Assembly (NCBI GenBank): GCA_025360105.1
Contig: JANYCT010000085.1
Location: 50,703 to 114,702, forward strand
DNA length: 64,000 nucleotides
Source: Actinomycetes bacterium
Lineage (GTDB): Bacteria; Actinomycetota; Acidimicrobiia; Acidimicrobiales; Ilumatobacteraceae
Direction: 5' to 3'
Below, in pieces: positions 32,958-42,387 of the stretch. Position 1 is the stretch's first letter, and every line of letters begins with the position of its first letter. The notes below the pieces were generated by a model. The model was not told the DNA's origin, ran no database searches, and saw only the letters and a program-made list of their open reading frames with translations. The translations under genes were made by a program, and so were the position numbers.

Positions 32958-33046
32958 CGCGGGTTCGCTACCGACGCCAACTGTTCGGCCTGACTTCATC
33001 TCTGCGTCGGGCTGCGCTCACCAGCGCGCAACCGGCATCGTGTCTC

Positions 33047-33784
33047 ATGGCGAGAGTGACAACCACGTCGCTCATCATCGAAGACGATCCGACCGATATC
33101 GTTCGTCAGCCCCTGAGGGTGCCGACTGCGATCTTCGATCTCGATCGCACGATCCTGCCGGGTTCGAGCCTGCCCATCGTCGCAGCAGTGCTCCGCCGAG
33201 GCGGACTGCTGCCACGCCGTGTCGTGTGTGGGGCGATGATTCGCAACGCCGTCTTCCAACGGCGTGGACACACCGGTTCCACGGTGGGTGGTCTTGCCTC
33301 GGGTGTGCTCGGGCTGATCGAGGGCTGGGACGTCGACATGCTCCGTCCACTCCTCGAAGAAGCCCAGCGCGAGCTCGTGTTCGCCAGCAGACCCGAGCTC
33401 TGTCGACAAATTGAGCGTCACCGTGATGCAGGCGATCACTGTGTTGTCCTGACCGCAAGCCCTGTGGAGATTGCCGAGTTGGTGGCCGCCGGTCTCGGTG
33501 CGCACCAAGGAGTTGGTACACGATCGGAGATCATTGATGGTCGCTACACCGGTCGCCTTGCGGGCACCGTCTGCTACGGCCCGCGCAAGCTCGATTGTCT
33601 CGCCGCCGAACACGTGCTTCCCCTGTGGAGCGAGTCCACGGCGTATTCCGATGCTGCGTCTGATCTGCCGCTGTTGAAAGCCGTCGGCCGCCCGATCGTG
33701 GTCACCCCTGATCGCGAGCTTCGTCTGGTTGCGGCAACGCTGGGCTGGCCGACGTTGGAGGTCGCCCGTAGGCGTCAGCGCTGA
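33047..33784 (+). CDS. HAD-IB family phosphatase (SerB-like)
   Basis: A 245-aa HAD hydrolase. Motif I FDLDRTILPGSS (about residues 30-41) supplies the nucleophilic Asp and acid/base Asp, motif II is VVLTASP, the Lys of motif III is in GPRKLDCL, and motif IV is YSDAASDLPLL. This pattern matches HAD-IB enzymes related to phosphoserine phosphatase; actinobacterial members act on varied small phosphates, including lysophospholipids. The start is ATG at 33047 with a 30-residue leader before motif I. It is convergent with the SF2 helicase gene, with a folded element between them. Confidence 0.83.
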   Translation: MARVTTTSLIIEDDPTDIVRQPLRVPTAIFDLDRTILPGSSLPIVAAVLRRGGLLPRRVVCGAMIRNAVFQRRGHTGSTVGGLASGVLGLIEGWDVDMLRPLLEEAQRELVFASRPELCRQIERHRDAGDHCVVLTASPVEIAELVAAGLGAHQGVGTRSEIIDGRYTGRLAGTVCYGPRKLDCLAAEHVLPLWSESTAYSDAASDLPLLKAVGRPIVVTPDRELRLVAATLGWPTLEVARRRQR

Positions 33785-33805
33785 CGGAGCATGTTCGAAT
33801 AGTCC

Positions 33806-33855
33806 GGGGGTCTGTTGAAAAAACATGTCACAGGTGGGGAATCCACCAGACCCCC
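33806..33855. terminator. Nested hairpins between convergent genes
   Basis: GGGGGTCTG (33806-33814) pairs with CAGACCCCC (33847-33855), a 9-bp outer stem; inside it GGTGG-GGAAT-CCACC (33833-33847) can form an alternative small hairpin sharing one base. The element lies 21 bases past the HAD gene stop and 19 bases past the stop of the convergent helicase. A run of six A residues follows TGTTG inside the loop. I read it as a bidirectional terminator. Its GGGGTCTGTTGAAAAA segment recurs, with two changes, at 52793. Confidence 0.6.
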
Positions 33856-33874
33856 CCTGCCGTGAGGGGCCTGC

Positions 33875-35557
33875 CTACCCGCGGCGCTTACGTAACTGTG
33901 TAAGCCATTCGTCGGACTTTCGCAATCGGCGCTCCAACTGATCAGTAGTCGCGCTCGAAACAGCCGTCACGTTCGCGAGCCGATTCATCTCGCCGTTGAC
34001 CCGGCCGTGGCTCCAGCCGGTGATGTCGACCAGACGTTTGGCGAGCACTGCGTTTCGCTCGCGGAGTTCGTCTTTGATCTCGAACACGCTGCGGCCGGCA
34101 TCGGGGCCCCATCCGGCGTCGGTGGGTATGTCGGCGAGGTCGAGGTGCAGCAATGGATCGTCGTCGAAGTGGGGCTCAGGGAGTTCTGGTTCGTCGACAC
34201 CCAACTCGAACGGGATGGCGATGCCCGATGGTGTCATCGCGTGGATCTGCATGCCCGTGGCCACGGCCGAGAGCACGCTGAAGAGCGAGAGCTGTTCGGG
34301 CGCGAACTCCTGGGGCACCTCGTCGAATGGAGCGTCCTTTTCTGGGTCGCCGGAGTCGAGCAACTCGTCGCCGATCTCGAAGCGACGCAGCACATGCCGG
34401 CGCGACTCCATGATCTGAAACGCGTGCGATCGCAAGCGCGGGTCGTCGGGCAGGTACACGAAGGCCTTTTGCGAGGGGAGGCCGGTCTGCCAGCGGACGA
34501 ATCGACCAACGGCCTGGCGAAAGAACAACTCGGTGGATACGGTGCTGGCGTACACGCCCACGCGCAGCCGGGGGATGTCGACGCCTTCGGACACCATCCG
34601 CACAGACACGAGCCATGGTGCATCAGAGCGCGCGAACTCGGAGATCTTCTTCGACGCGCCAGGATCGTCGCTCACGACCACATCGGCCGGTGTACCGAGG
34701 CGAACTCGGATCAGGCGGGCGATCGCGTGCGCGTGTTCTTGGTCCATCGCCATCACCAGGCCGCCGGCCGTTGGCTGATCGTCGCGCAGATACATCAACC
34801 GCTCGTGTGCCTGCTCGAGTACGTGGGGCAGCCACTCACCCTCGAGGCTGAGCGCGGCGCGCAGGCGCTGGCTCATGCCGTCGCGATCGAGTTCATCCTG
34901 GAACGATGCCGACAGCACCGCACCATCGGGTGCGCTCCATTCCATGTTGCCGTCGACGCGTGGGAAGTACACCGGGCGAACGACGCCGCCGTCGCGCAAC
35001 GCATCGCCGTAGCCGTATTCGTAGTTGGCGAACGCCTGCCCGTCGTCGTAGCGCACGAAGGGGATAGATGCGGTGTCGCTGCGGAACGGTGTGCCCGACA
35101 GGCAGAGCCGGCGGTGGGCCGTGGAGAACGCGAGTCGCACGGCGTCACCCCAGGCCTTCTCGTCGCCGGCGTGGTGCAGTTCGTCGAGGATCACAAAGGC
35201 ATCGTGGGCGACCCCCTTCAAGACATTCGCAGTGTCGCCGGTTGCCACCTGCTGGAAGGTGGTGACGATGCCGTGCACGTCCTTGGCCACGCCGCCGCCG
35301 GGAGTCCAGTCGGGGTCCAGCTGCAGTCCGAGTCGATGCGCCGCCAGGCTCCACTGAACCTTCAGGTGACTGGTGGGCGCCACCACCACGAGGCGTCGTC
35401 GTTGCTGCGCGAGCGCCCATCGAGCGCACGTGAGGGCGAAGGTGGTTTTGCCGGCGCCCGGCGTGGCGACGGCCAGAAAGTTGGCGTCGTCGTCGTTCAG
35501 TGCGGTGAATGTATCGAACGCTGCCCGTTGCCAAGGCCGGAGTCGGACGGCAGTCAT
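33875..35557 (-). CDS. Superfamily 2 DEAD/DEAH-type helicase
   Basis: A 560-aa XPB/type III restriction-like SF2 ATPase. The Q-like start RPWQRAAFDTF, Walker A TPGAGKTTFAL (about 33-43), DELHH (about 125, motif II) and SGTPFRSD (motif III) form the first RecA domain; SVRMVSEGVDIPRLRVG and RQAVGRFVRW (motifs V and VI) form the second. About 150 C-terminal residues are outside the helicase core and end with basic SDEWLTQLRKRRG. It probably remodels DNA; no nuclease domain is present and no restriction partner is adjacent. The ATG at 35557 (MTAVRLRPWQ) gives the best fit. Confidence 0.85.
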   Translation of the reverse strand: MTAVRLRPWQRAAFDTFTALNDDDANFLAVATPGAGKTTFALTCARWALAQQRRRLVVVAPTSHLKVQWSLAAHRLGLQLDPDWTPGGGVAKDVHGIVTTFQQVATGDTANVLKGVAHDAFVILDELHHAGDEKAWGDAVRLAFSTAHRRLCLSGTPFRSDTASIPFVRYDDGQAFANYEYGYGDALRDGGVVRPVYFPRVDGNMEWSAPDGAVLSASFQDELDRDGMSQRLRAALSLEGEWLPHVLEQAHERLMYLRDDQPTAGGLVMAMDQEHAHAIARLIRVRLGTPADVVVSDDPGASKKISEFARSDAPWLVSVRMVSEGVDIPRLRVGVYASTVSTELFFRQAVGRFVRWQTGLPSQKAFVYLPDDPRLRSHAFQIMESRRHVLRRFEIGDELLDSGDPEKDAPFDEVPQEFAPEQLSLFSVLSAVATGMQIHAMTPSGIAIPFELGVDEPELPEPHFDDDPLLHLDLADIPTDAGWGPDAGRSVFEIKDELRERNAVLAKRLVDITGWSHGRVNGEMNRLANVTAVSSATTDQLERRLRKSDEWLTQLRKRRG

Positions 35558-35670
35558 CGGTGTGCGCAGAGGGCAATCATGGAGTTCGCGATTCTGTCGG
35601 CAACCGGCGAGAGACACAACGCAGCAGCCGAAGAGACCGCTGACCACGGCTGATGTGACAGGGTTGGCAC

Positions 35671-36555
35671 ATGTCGATGGTGAGCGCCGACCTGATCGAA
35701 CGGTTCCAGCGCGACGGATTCGTCGTGGTGCCCGATCTACTCGCCCCCGACGAACTCGAGCGCGATGGTGCCGAAGTCGATGCCGCCGTTGCGGAACGCA
35801 AGTCGCACGACACCAGAAGTGTGGCGGAGAAGTCGCGCTACGAGCAGAGCTTCATCCAGTGCATCAATCTGTGGGAGGACCATCCGGGCGTTCGCCAGCT
35901 CACCTTCAACACTCGTATCGCGCAAGCCGCCGCTGAGTTGTTGGATGCAACTGCCGTGCGACTCTGGCATGACCAGGCGTTGTACAAAGAAGCTGGCGGT
36001 CGTGCCACCGACTGCCATCAGGATCAGCCGTATTGGCCAATTGCGGAAACGAACACCATCACTGCGTGGATCCCGCTCGATGGCAGCACAGTGAACACCG
36101 GGGCCATGGCCTATGTGCCCGGCTCGCACCGCGCCGGGCTACAGCAGTACGTGCACATCTTCGGTCATGAGGACCCGTCGAATCTGCTCGATCATCCTGC
36201 GCTCGCGGGCGCGGAACCCGTCACTGTCGAAGTCGTGGCGGGCAGCGTGGCGTTCCATCACGGGCTCACCGTGCATCTCGCCCACGGCAACGCATCGCAG
36301 CGCACGCGGCGGGTGCACACGATGATCTACTTCGCCGACGGCACCACCCGCGGCAGCGCACGTTGGCACGACTCGGTCGACCGCGCTGGTATCGGTATCG
36401 GCGTTGGCCAGGTGATCGCTAGCGACCTGACCCCCATCGTGTGGCCACGCGAACCCGAGGCGCCGATTGTCGAACCACCCCCACCGGCGGACCTTGCCGC
36501 AATCTTCCCCGAGATGCGTGGTGCCATGCCGTCACCTCCCGTCGCTGAAATCTGA
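35671..36555 (+). CDS. Phytanoyl-CoA dioxygenase (PhyH) family protein
   Basis: A 294-aa Fe(II)/2-oxoglutarate oxygenase. The 2-His-1-Asp iron facial triad is visible as HxD in DCHQDQPYWP (about residues 116-118) and the distal His in SVAFHHGLTVHLAHGNAS (around 200); the 2-oxoglutarate Arg follows in SQRTRRVHTMIYF. The C-terminal 40 residues are Pro-rich and variable. The substrate is unknown; related proteins hydroxylate lipids or small metabolites. The start is ATG at 35671 (MSMVSADL). It is divergent from the SF2 helicase, 113 bases apart, and followed by lhr 61 bases later. Confidence 0.88.
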   Translation: MSMVSADLIERFQRDGFVVVPDLLAPDELERDGAEVDAAVAERKSHDTRSVAEKSRYEQSFIQCINLWEDHPGVRQLTFNTRIAQAAAELLDATAVRLWHDQALYKEAGGRATDCHQDQPYWPIAETNTITAWIPLDGSTVNTGAMAYVPGSHRAGLQQYVHIFGHEDPSNLLDHPALAGAEPVTVEVVAGSVAFHHGLTVHLAHGNASQRTRRVHTMIYFADGTTRGSARWHDSVDRAGIGIGVGQVIASDLTPIVWPREPEAPIVEPPPPADLAAIFPEMRGAMPSPPVAEI

Positions 36556-36616
36556 TCGCGCTCGGCCATCCGCCCCGCCGGACGGCGTTGTTGCACCCCT
36601 TCGATAGGGTTGCGCC

Positions 36617-39600
36617 ATGGCCGATCACGAGGTGTTGCAGCAGTTTTCGCCTGCGGTGCGCGCGTGGTTCGCCACCTCGTTCCCCGAGCCCACACCGCCG
36701 CAGGTGCAGGGTTGGCCGGCCATCACGTCGGGTCAACACACGCTGATCTGCGCCCCCACGGGCAGCGGCAAGACCCTCGCCGCGTTCTTGTCGTCCATCA
36801 ACTCGTTGGTCACCACGCCGCTGCCCGACAAGGCCGCACGCACGCGAGTGCTCTACATCTCGCCGCTTCGCGCGCTTGCGTTCGATGTCGAAAAGAACCT
36901 GCGCGCGCCGCTCATGGGCATCCAACTCGCGGCCGAGCGCCTTGGTGAACCATTCGTGCAACCCGTGGTGGCTATGCGCACGGGTGACACCAGCGCAAAG
37001 GATCGTCAGGCGCTCATCCGTCGCCCGCCCGATCTGCTCATCACCACACCCGAGAGCCTGTATCTCATGCTCACGTCGTCGGCCGCCGCCACGCTCACCG
37101 GTGTCGACACGGTGATCATCGACGAGATCCATGCGCTGGCCCCAACCAAACGTGGCGCGCACCTCATGCTGTCGCTCGAACGCCTCGAAGAGATCACGCT
37201 GCGCTCACCGCAACGCATTGGCCTGTCGGCCACGCAGCGACCCCTCGAAGAAGTTGCGCGTTTCCTGGGTGGGTTCAGCGAGCCGGGCAGGCAACGGCCG
37301 GTGGCCATCATCGATTCGGGTATTCGTAAACCGCTACAGGTCGAGGTCGTGGTGCCGCTCGAGGACATGGGCGTGGTCGGCCAGGTCGTCACGCCAGGTC
37401 CCGGCGAGATGCGCTCGGGGCCGGCGGCTTCGGCACTCAGCCCGCAGCGCAACAGCATCTGGCCGAGCATCTACCCGCGCATTCTCGAACTCGTGCTCGA
37501 ACATCGCAGCACCATCATCTTCTGCAACGCGCGCCGTCAGGCCGAGCGGCTCGCGGCGCGGCTCAACGAAGCCGCCGAAACCGCTGGTATCGGGGTGGAT
37601 CCCGACACTGGGCTCCTGCGCGAAGAACTGGTCAAGGCCCACCACGGGTCCCTCGCCCGCGAACAGCGCGTGGTCATCGAGGACCAACTCAAGCGCGGCG
37701 TGCTGCGCGCCATCGTCGCCACGAGCAGCCTCGAACTGGGCATCGACATGGGCGCGGTTGATCTCGTGATCCAGGTCGAGTCTCCCGGCTCGGTGAGTCG
37801 CGGTCTGCAGCGCATCGGCCGTGCAGGTCACCAGGTGGGCGAACCGAGCCGGGGCAAGGTGTTCCCCAAACATCGTGGCGATCTGCTCGAGGCTGCGGTG
37901 GTCACCCAACGCATGGTGAGCGGTCAGATCGAGGCAACGCACTACCTGCGCAACCCGCTCGATGTGCTCGCCCAACAGATCGTCGCGCACACGGCGGCGT
38001 CGGGTCTCGAGGTGCCGGTGGCATCGGTGCGCGCGCTGGTGCGACGCTGCGCGAACTTCGCCGATATCTCCGACGAACTGCTCGACAACACGCTCGATCT
38101 GCTCGCTGGTCGATACCCCAGTGACGAGTTCGGCGAGTTGCGCCCTCGCATCGTGTGGGATCGCATCAACAACACCGTGCGAGCGCGCGACGGCAGCAAG
38201 CGACTCGCGGTCACCAGCGGCGGCACCATTCCCGATCGCGGTCTGTTCGGCGTGTTCCTGCCTGATGGCACACGCGTCGGCGAGCTTGATGAGGAAATGG
38301 TCTACGAATCACGTCCCGGCGAGACCTTCATCCTCGGTGCCTCCACGTGGCGTATCGAAGACATCACCTTCGAGCGTGTCACCGTCACTCCGGCGCCGGG
38401 CCAGCCGGGCAAGATGCCGTTCTGGCACGGCGATCGGCCGGGGCGTCCGCTCGAGTTGGGTCGTGCGCTCGGCGCCTTTCAGCGCGAGATCCGCGCCATG
38501 TCTGAGCCCGATGCGATGCAGCGTCTGCGCACTGAGTTCGCGCTCGACGAGTTCGCGGCGAACAACGTCGTGCTGTATTTGGGCGAACAGGCCGAGGCCA
38601 CCGGTGTAGTGCCCGACGATCGCACGGTGGTCATTGAACGCTTCCGCGACGAGATCGGCGACTGGCGAGTCTGCATTCTCAGCCCATTCGGTACGCCCGT
38701 GCATGCGCCGTGGGCAATGGCCATCGAGCGCCGGCTCATCGACCGGTTCGACATGGCCATCGAAACGATGTGGGGCGACGACGGCATCGTCATCCGTCTG
38801 CCAGAAGCCGTCGATCAGGTGCCGCTCGACGAGTTGCTCATTGATCCCGAGGAGATCGACGAACTGCTGATGGCCACGTTGCCGCAGACGTCGTTGTTCT
38901 CGGCACGATTTCGCGAGTGCGCTGCGCGGGCGCTGTTGCTGCCCCGGCGTCGTCCCGATCGGCGCACACCGCTGTGGCAACAGCGCCAACGTGCGGCCGA
39001 TCTACTGGCCGTTGCCGCGAAGTACCCCAGCTTTCCGATCTTGCTCGAGACCAGCCGCGAATGCCTACAAGACGTTTTCGACGTTCCCGCGCTGCGCGAA
39101 GTGTTGGGTCAACTCCGCAGCCGAGCGATCCGGGTGGTCAGCGTCGAGACCGCCAAGGCGTCGCCCTTTGCGCAGAGCCTGCTGTTCAACTGGATTGCCG
39201 CATACATGTACGAGGGCGATGCCCCCTTGGCCGAGCGCCGGGCCGCGGCACTTGCTCTCGATCGCGATCTCCTGCGCGATCTGTTGGGTGCCGAGGAATT
39301 GCGCGAGCTGCTCGATGCCGGTGTGCTCGCCGATCTCGAACTCGAACTGCAGTGCCTCGCCGACGGCCGTAGGGCGCGTTCCGCCGACGAACTGCACGAT
39401 GTCCTGCGTCGCATCGGCGATCTCGCGATGACCGATATCGACCTACGTTGCGAAGCGCCGTCGGCTGAATGGCTGGCCACGTTGCTGGCCGAGCGGCGCG
39501 CCATCATGGTGCGCGTCGCCGACGAAGATCGCTACATCGCAGCCGATGATGCTGCGCGATATCGCGATGCCCTCGGCTGTTCATTGCCGATGGGCCTGCC

Positions 39601-41137
39601 CATGGCGTTCACCGATCCCGTGGCCCGCCCGCTCGAGGAACTTCTGCGTCGCTACGCGCGCACGCACGGCCCCTTCGTTGCGCTCGACGCGTCACGGCGT
39701 TTCGGGTTGCCCATCGAGCGTGTCGCTGGCGCTCTGTCGGCACTCGAAACCGAGGAGCGACTCGTGCTCGGCGAGTTCCGCCCCGATGGTGTCGTGCGCG
39801 AATGGTGCGATGTCGATGTGCTCCGTCAGCTACGCCGCAGGTCGCTCGCGTCGCTGCGGCGCGAGGTCGAGCCGGTGGAACCCGAGGCGCTCGCCCGGTT
39901 CCTCACGGCGTGGCATGGCATCCCCAGCGACCGTCGAGGCCCCGACGCCCTCGTTGAGACGCTCGGTCTGTTGCAGGGTGCCGCATTGGTTGCATCCACG
40001 CTCGAATCCGAGATCCTGCCGCTGCGGGTGCGCGGCTATCGCCCACCCGATCTCGACGAACTCTGCACGAGCGGCGAGGTCGTCTGGCTCGGCGCCGGCG
40101 CCATCGGCGCGGGTGATGGTCGTATTCGGCTCTACTTCGCGGATCAGCTCGCGTTGCTCACTGCCGGTCTCGAACCAGCTTTGCCGCCCGACGGCGCGCT
40201 CCATCACGCGATTCGCGCATTGCTCGCCGAGCGTGGTGCCGTCTTCTGGAGCCAGCTCCGCGCCGCCGATGCTGTGGCCACCGACACCGAGCTACTTGCT
40301 GCGCTGTGGGATCTCGTGTGGGCGGGTGAAGTCACCAACGATTCGTTGGCTCCGTTACGCGCGGTGATCGCAGGTGCGGGCGCCGGGCCGAAACGTTCGG
40401 CGGCCGCCTCGTCGCGTCAGCGTTTGCGCCCACGACCAGGGCGCCTCAGCCGGCTCGGACCACCGGCAGGTGCCGGCCGGTGGAGCCTGGTCGCGCCACT
40501 GCTGATGCCGCGACCCACAGCCACGGCATCAGCTCACGCCACCGCATTGCAGCTCCTCGAACGCCACGGAGTGCTCACGCGCGAGGCCGTTGCCTCCGAA
40601 GGCGTCGTTGGTGGTTTCAGTGCGGTGTATGGCGTGCTCAAAGTGCTCGAAGAACGAGGCGTTACCCGGCGCGGCTACTTCGTGAGCGGACTCGGCGCCG
40701 CTCAATTCAGCCTGCCCGGTGCGGTTGATCGCCTCCGTGCCGTTCGCGAGGGCACCGATGCGTTGCATCCCGAACGAGGCCCCGAACCGTTGGTGCTCGC
40801 CGCCACCGATCCAGCGCAACCCTACGGCGGCACGCTTCCGTGGCCGCCCAGCGAGGGCCGACCCGCTCGCGCTGCGGGCGCGCTCGTGGTGCTGGCCGCC
40901 GGGCATCCGCTGGCGTGGTTCGATCGGCGCAGCCATCATCTGTTGCTGTTCCCAGCCGCGGCGTCCATCACCGGTTGGGCCGATGCACTGGCAGCGTTGG
41001 TGAAGGACGGCCGAACGCGCAGCGTCGAGGTTCGCAAGCTCAACGGTGCTCTTGCGCCAGCGGCTGGCGCCGCCGTCGACGAACTGAAACGGGTGGGCTT
41101 CGTCGAGGGTTATCGCGGTCTCGTACTCCGTCCTTGA
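36617..41137 (+). CDS. lhr: Large ATP-dependent helicase Lhr
   Basis: A 1506-aa Lhr, the normal length of the long actinobacterial/enterobacterial form. The first RecA domain has CAPTGSGKTLAAFLS (Walker A about residue 47) and IIDEIHALAPTKRGAHL (about 166-182); the second has SSLELGIDMGAVDLVIQVESP and RGLQRIGRAGH. A winged-helix and Lhr-core C-terminal domain follow to about residue 870; the last 600 residues hold tandem winged-helix units. Lhr is a 3'-5' DNA translocase acting in DNA repair; in mycobacteria it is induced by crosslink damage. The gene appears monocistronic. Confidence 0.93.
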   Translation: MADHEVLQQFSPAVRAWFATSFPEPTPPQVQGWPAITSGQHTLICAPTGSGKTLAAFLSSINSLVTTPLPDKAARTRVLYISPLRALAFDVEKNLRAPLMGIQLAAERLGEPFVQPVVAMRTGDTSAKDRQALIRRPPDLLITTPESLYLMLTSSAAATLTGVDTVIIDEIHALAPTKRGAHLMLSLERLEEITLRSPQRIGLSATQRPLEEVARFLGGFSEPGRQRPVAIIDSGIRKPLQVEVVVPLEDMGVVGQVVTPGPGEMRSGPAASALSPQRNSIWPSIYPRILELVLEHRSTIIFCNARRQAERLAARLNEAAETAGIGVDPDTGLLREELVKAHHGSLAREQRVVIEDQLKRGVLRAIVATSSLELGIDMGAVDLVIQVESPGSVSRGLQRIGRAGHQVGEPSRGKVFPKHRGDLLEAAVVTQRMVSGQIEATHYLRNPLDVLAQQIVAHTAASGLEVPVASVRALVRRCANFADISDELLDNTLDLLAGRYPSDEFGELRPRIVWDRINNTVRARDGSKRLAVTSGGTIPDRGLFGVFLPDGTRVGELDEEMVYESRPGETFILGASTWRIEDITFERVTVTPAPGQPGKMPFWHGDRPGRPLELGRALGAFQREIRAMSEPDAMQRLRTEFALDEFAANNVVLYLGEQAEATGVVPDDRTVVIERFRDEIGDWRVCILSPFGTPVHAPWAMAIERRLIDRFDMAIETMWGDDGIVIRLPEAVDQVPLDELLIDPEEIDELLMATLPQTSLFSARFRECAARALLLPRRRPDRRTPLWQQRQRAADLLAVAAKYPSFPILLETSRECLQDVFDVPALREVLGQLRSRAIRVVSVETAKASPFAQSLLFNWIAAYMYEGDAPLAERRAAALALDRDLLRDLLGAEELRELLDAGVLADLELELQCLADGRRARSADELHDVLRRIGDLAMTDIDLRCEAPSAEWLATLLAERRAIMVRVADEDRYIAADDAARYRDALGCSLPMGLPMAFTDPVARPLEELLRRYARTHGPFVALDASRRFGLPIERVAGALSALETEERLVLGEFRPDGVVREWCDVDVLRQLRRRSLASLRREVEPVEPEALARFLTAWHGIPSDRRGPDALVETLGLLQGAALVASTLESEILPLRVRGYRPPDLDELCTSGEVVWLGAGAIGAGDGRIRLYFADQLALLTAGLEPALPPDGALHHAIRALLAERGAVFWSQLRAADAVATDTELLAALWDLVWAGEVTNDSLAPLRAVIAGAGAGPKRSAAASSRQRLRPRPGRLSRLGPPAGAGRWSLVAPLLMPRPTATASAHATALQLLERHGVLTREAVASEGVVGGFSAVYGVLKVLEERGVTRRGYFVSGLGAAQFSLPGAVDRLRAVREGTDALHPERGPEPLVLAATDPAQPYGGTLPWPPSEGRPARAAGALVVLAAGHPLAWFDRRSHHLLLFPAAASITGWADALAALVKDGRTRSVEVRKLNGALAPAAGAAVDELKRVGFVEGYRGLVLRP

Positions 41138-41207
41138 CGAGGCGCGGTCTCCGCTGTCGTTGCCAAATTCGATTGCGAAGTGTCGCGACGGCGGCTCAGA
41201 TGGCGGC

Positions 41208-41942
41208 GTGAAGAACTACGAACCGGCAATGAGCTTCGATGCCGAAAATGCGGCGGTCTACGACGTCGTCTCCATTCGCGGTGATGAAGACGATGCAACT
41301 TCGTTGCTGACTGCGCTCGCCGGAGATGGGGCCGCGCTCGAACTCGCCATCGGCACAGGTCGCATTGCGCTGCCGCTCGTGGTACGCGGCGTGCGTGTCG
41401 AAGGCATCGACATCTCGCCGGATATGGTCGCTCAGCTACGCGCCAAACCGGGCGGTGCCGAGATCCCGGTCACGTTCGGCGACTTTGCCGACGTCGCGGT
41501 TGTCGGCTCGTACCGACTGATCTATGTGGTCTACAACACGCTGTTCAACCTGTTGACCCAAAACGATCAGGTCCGCTGTTTCGAAAACGTCGCCGCACAT
41601 CTCGAAGACGGTGGCTCGTTCGTGGTCGAGGCGTTCGTCCCGAGCTACCTGCATCGGTTGCGCGACAACCAGTACGTCGATGCCGAAGCAGTGGGCGTGC
41701 GGTCGGTACGTCTCGACGTCGGCCGCCACGATCCGGTGACACAGACCCTCGACGAGAGCCACGTCACGCTGTCGGCCACAGGCATCACCGTCAACCCGAT
41801 CGTGTGCCGCTATGCGTGGCCCGCGGAGCTCGATCTGATGGCCCGCATCGCCGGGCTCACCCTGCAGCAGCGCTGGGGTGGATGGAACAACGAGCCCTTC
41901 ACCGCGGCGAGCCCACTCCACGTATCCGTCTACTCCCGCTGA
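41208..41942 (+). CDS. SAM-dependent methyltransferase
   Basis: A 244-aa class I methyltransferase. Motif I is ALELAIGTGRIALPLVVRG (about 40-58), then VEGIDISPDMVAQL and the VVYNTLFNLLTQNDQVRCF segment, which is typical of the Methyltransf_25 family in actinobacteria. The ending has WGGWNNEPFTAASPLHVSVY, commonly seen in this subgroup. I use the GTG at 41208; the ATG at 41229 (MSFDAENAAVYD) is equally plausible. The substrate is not known. Its stop lies 13 bases inside the convergent glyoxalase-like gene. Confidence 0.8.
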   Translation: MKNYEPAMSFDAENAAVYDVVSIRGDEDDATSLLTALAGDGAALELAIGTGRIALPLVVRGVRVEGIDISPDMVAQLRAKPGGAEIPVTFGDFADVAVVGSYRLIYVVYNTLFNLLTQNDQVRCFENVAAHLEDGGSFVVEAFVPSYLHRLRDNQYVDAEAVGVRSVRLDVGRHDPVTQTLDESHVTLSATGITVNPIVCRYAWPAELDLMARIAGLTLQQRWGGWNNEPFTAASPLHVSVYSR

Positions 41943-42325
41943 CCCGCTCCTGTCGCGAATTGGGTGAGCGACAGCACGTTGTCATCGGGATCCTTGAACC
42001 ACGCGACCCGATCGCCACCGGGTGTGGTCCACACTCCGATGTCGTCCTGGGCCATTCCGGCGAATCGTTCGAGATTTACGCCGTGGTTGGCCAACGCGCG
42101 CACGCATTCGGCGATGTCGTCCACGACCCAGCCCACCACGGTGTAGGGGGCGGCCCGCATTTCGTTTACGAGTGTCACGCGCAATGGAGTTCCCTGCACG
42201 TCGAACACGCAAGCGTAGGGCGTCTGCTCGATGCATGAGAGCCCGATGTGCTCGACGAAGAACTCCCGCGATCGATCGAGGTCGGTGGTCGCGAGGAACG
42301 CAACGAGTTGGGCGTCGTGCAGCAT
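41930..42325 (-). CDS. Glyoxalase/VOC superfamily protein
   Basis: A 131-aa vicinal oxygen chelate protein with paired beta-alpha-beta-beta-beta units: VAFLATTDLDRSREFFVEHIGL at the N-terminus and VAWFKDPDDNVLSLTQF at the C-terminus. Metal-binding positions are not fully clear, because the first His is replaced in this family. The predicted role could be lyase, dioxygenase or antibiotic binding; nothing in context decides. The start is ATG at 42325 (MLHDAQLVAF). The 3' end overlaps that of the convergent methyltransferase gene. Confidence 0.82.
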   Translation of the reverse strand: MLHDAQLVAFLATTDLDRSREFFVEHIGLSCIEQTPYACVFDVQGTPLRVTLVNEMRAAPYTVVGWVVDDIAECVRALANHGVNLERFAGMAQDDIGVWTTPGGDRVAWFKDPDDNVLSLTQFATGAGQRE

Positions 42326-42387
42326 CGGACCATTCTGTCGCTCGCGTCGGTTCTCCGCGGACACGCGCCCCCAAGCGAGTGTGTGGG

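Noticed and set aside
33791..33815. GTTCGAATAGTCC, resembling a tRNA T-arm
   Set aside because: The arm does not close properly (AGTCC against the expected pairing) and no acceptor, D or anticodon stems are nearby; the hairpins found are terminator-like.
34007..35653. A 548-codon frame on the plus strand opposite the SF2 helicase
   Set aside because: The minus strand encodes a helicase with all motifs; the plus-strand product is His/Gly/Arg-rich with no domain and is a GC-rich shadow.
33875..41137. SF2 helicase, PhyH protein and Lhr as a phage-defence island
   Set aside because: No nuclease, methyltransferase partner or toxin is present, strands differ, base composition is ordinary, and Lhr is a core repair helicase.
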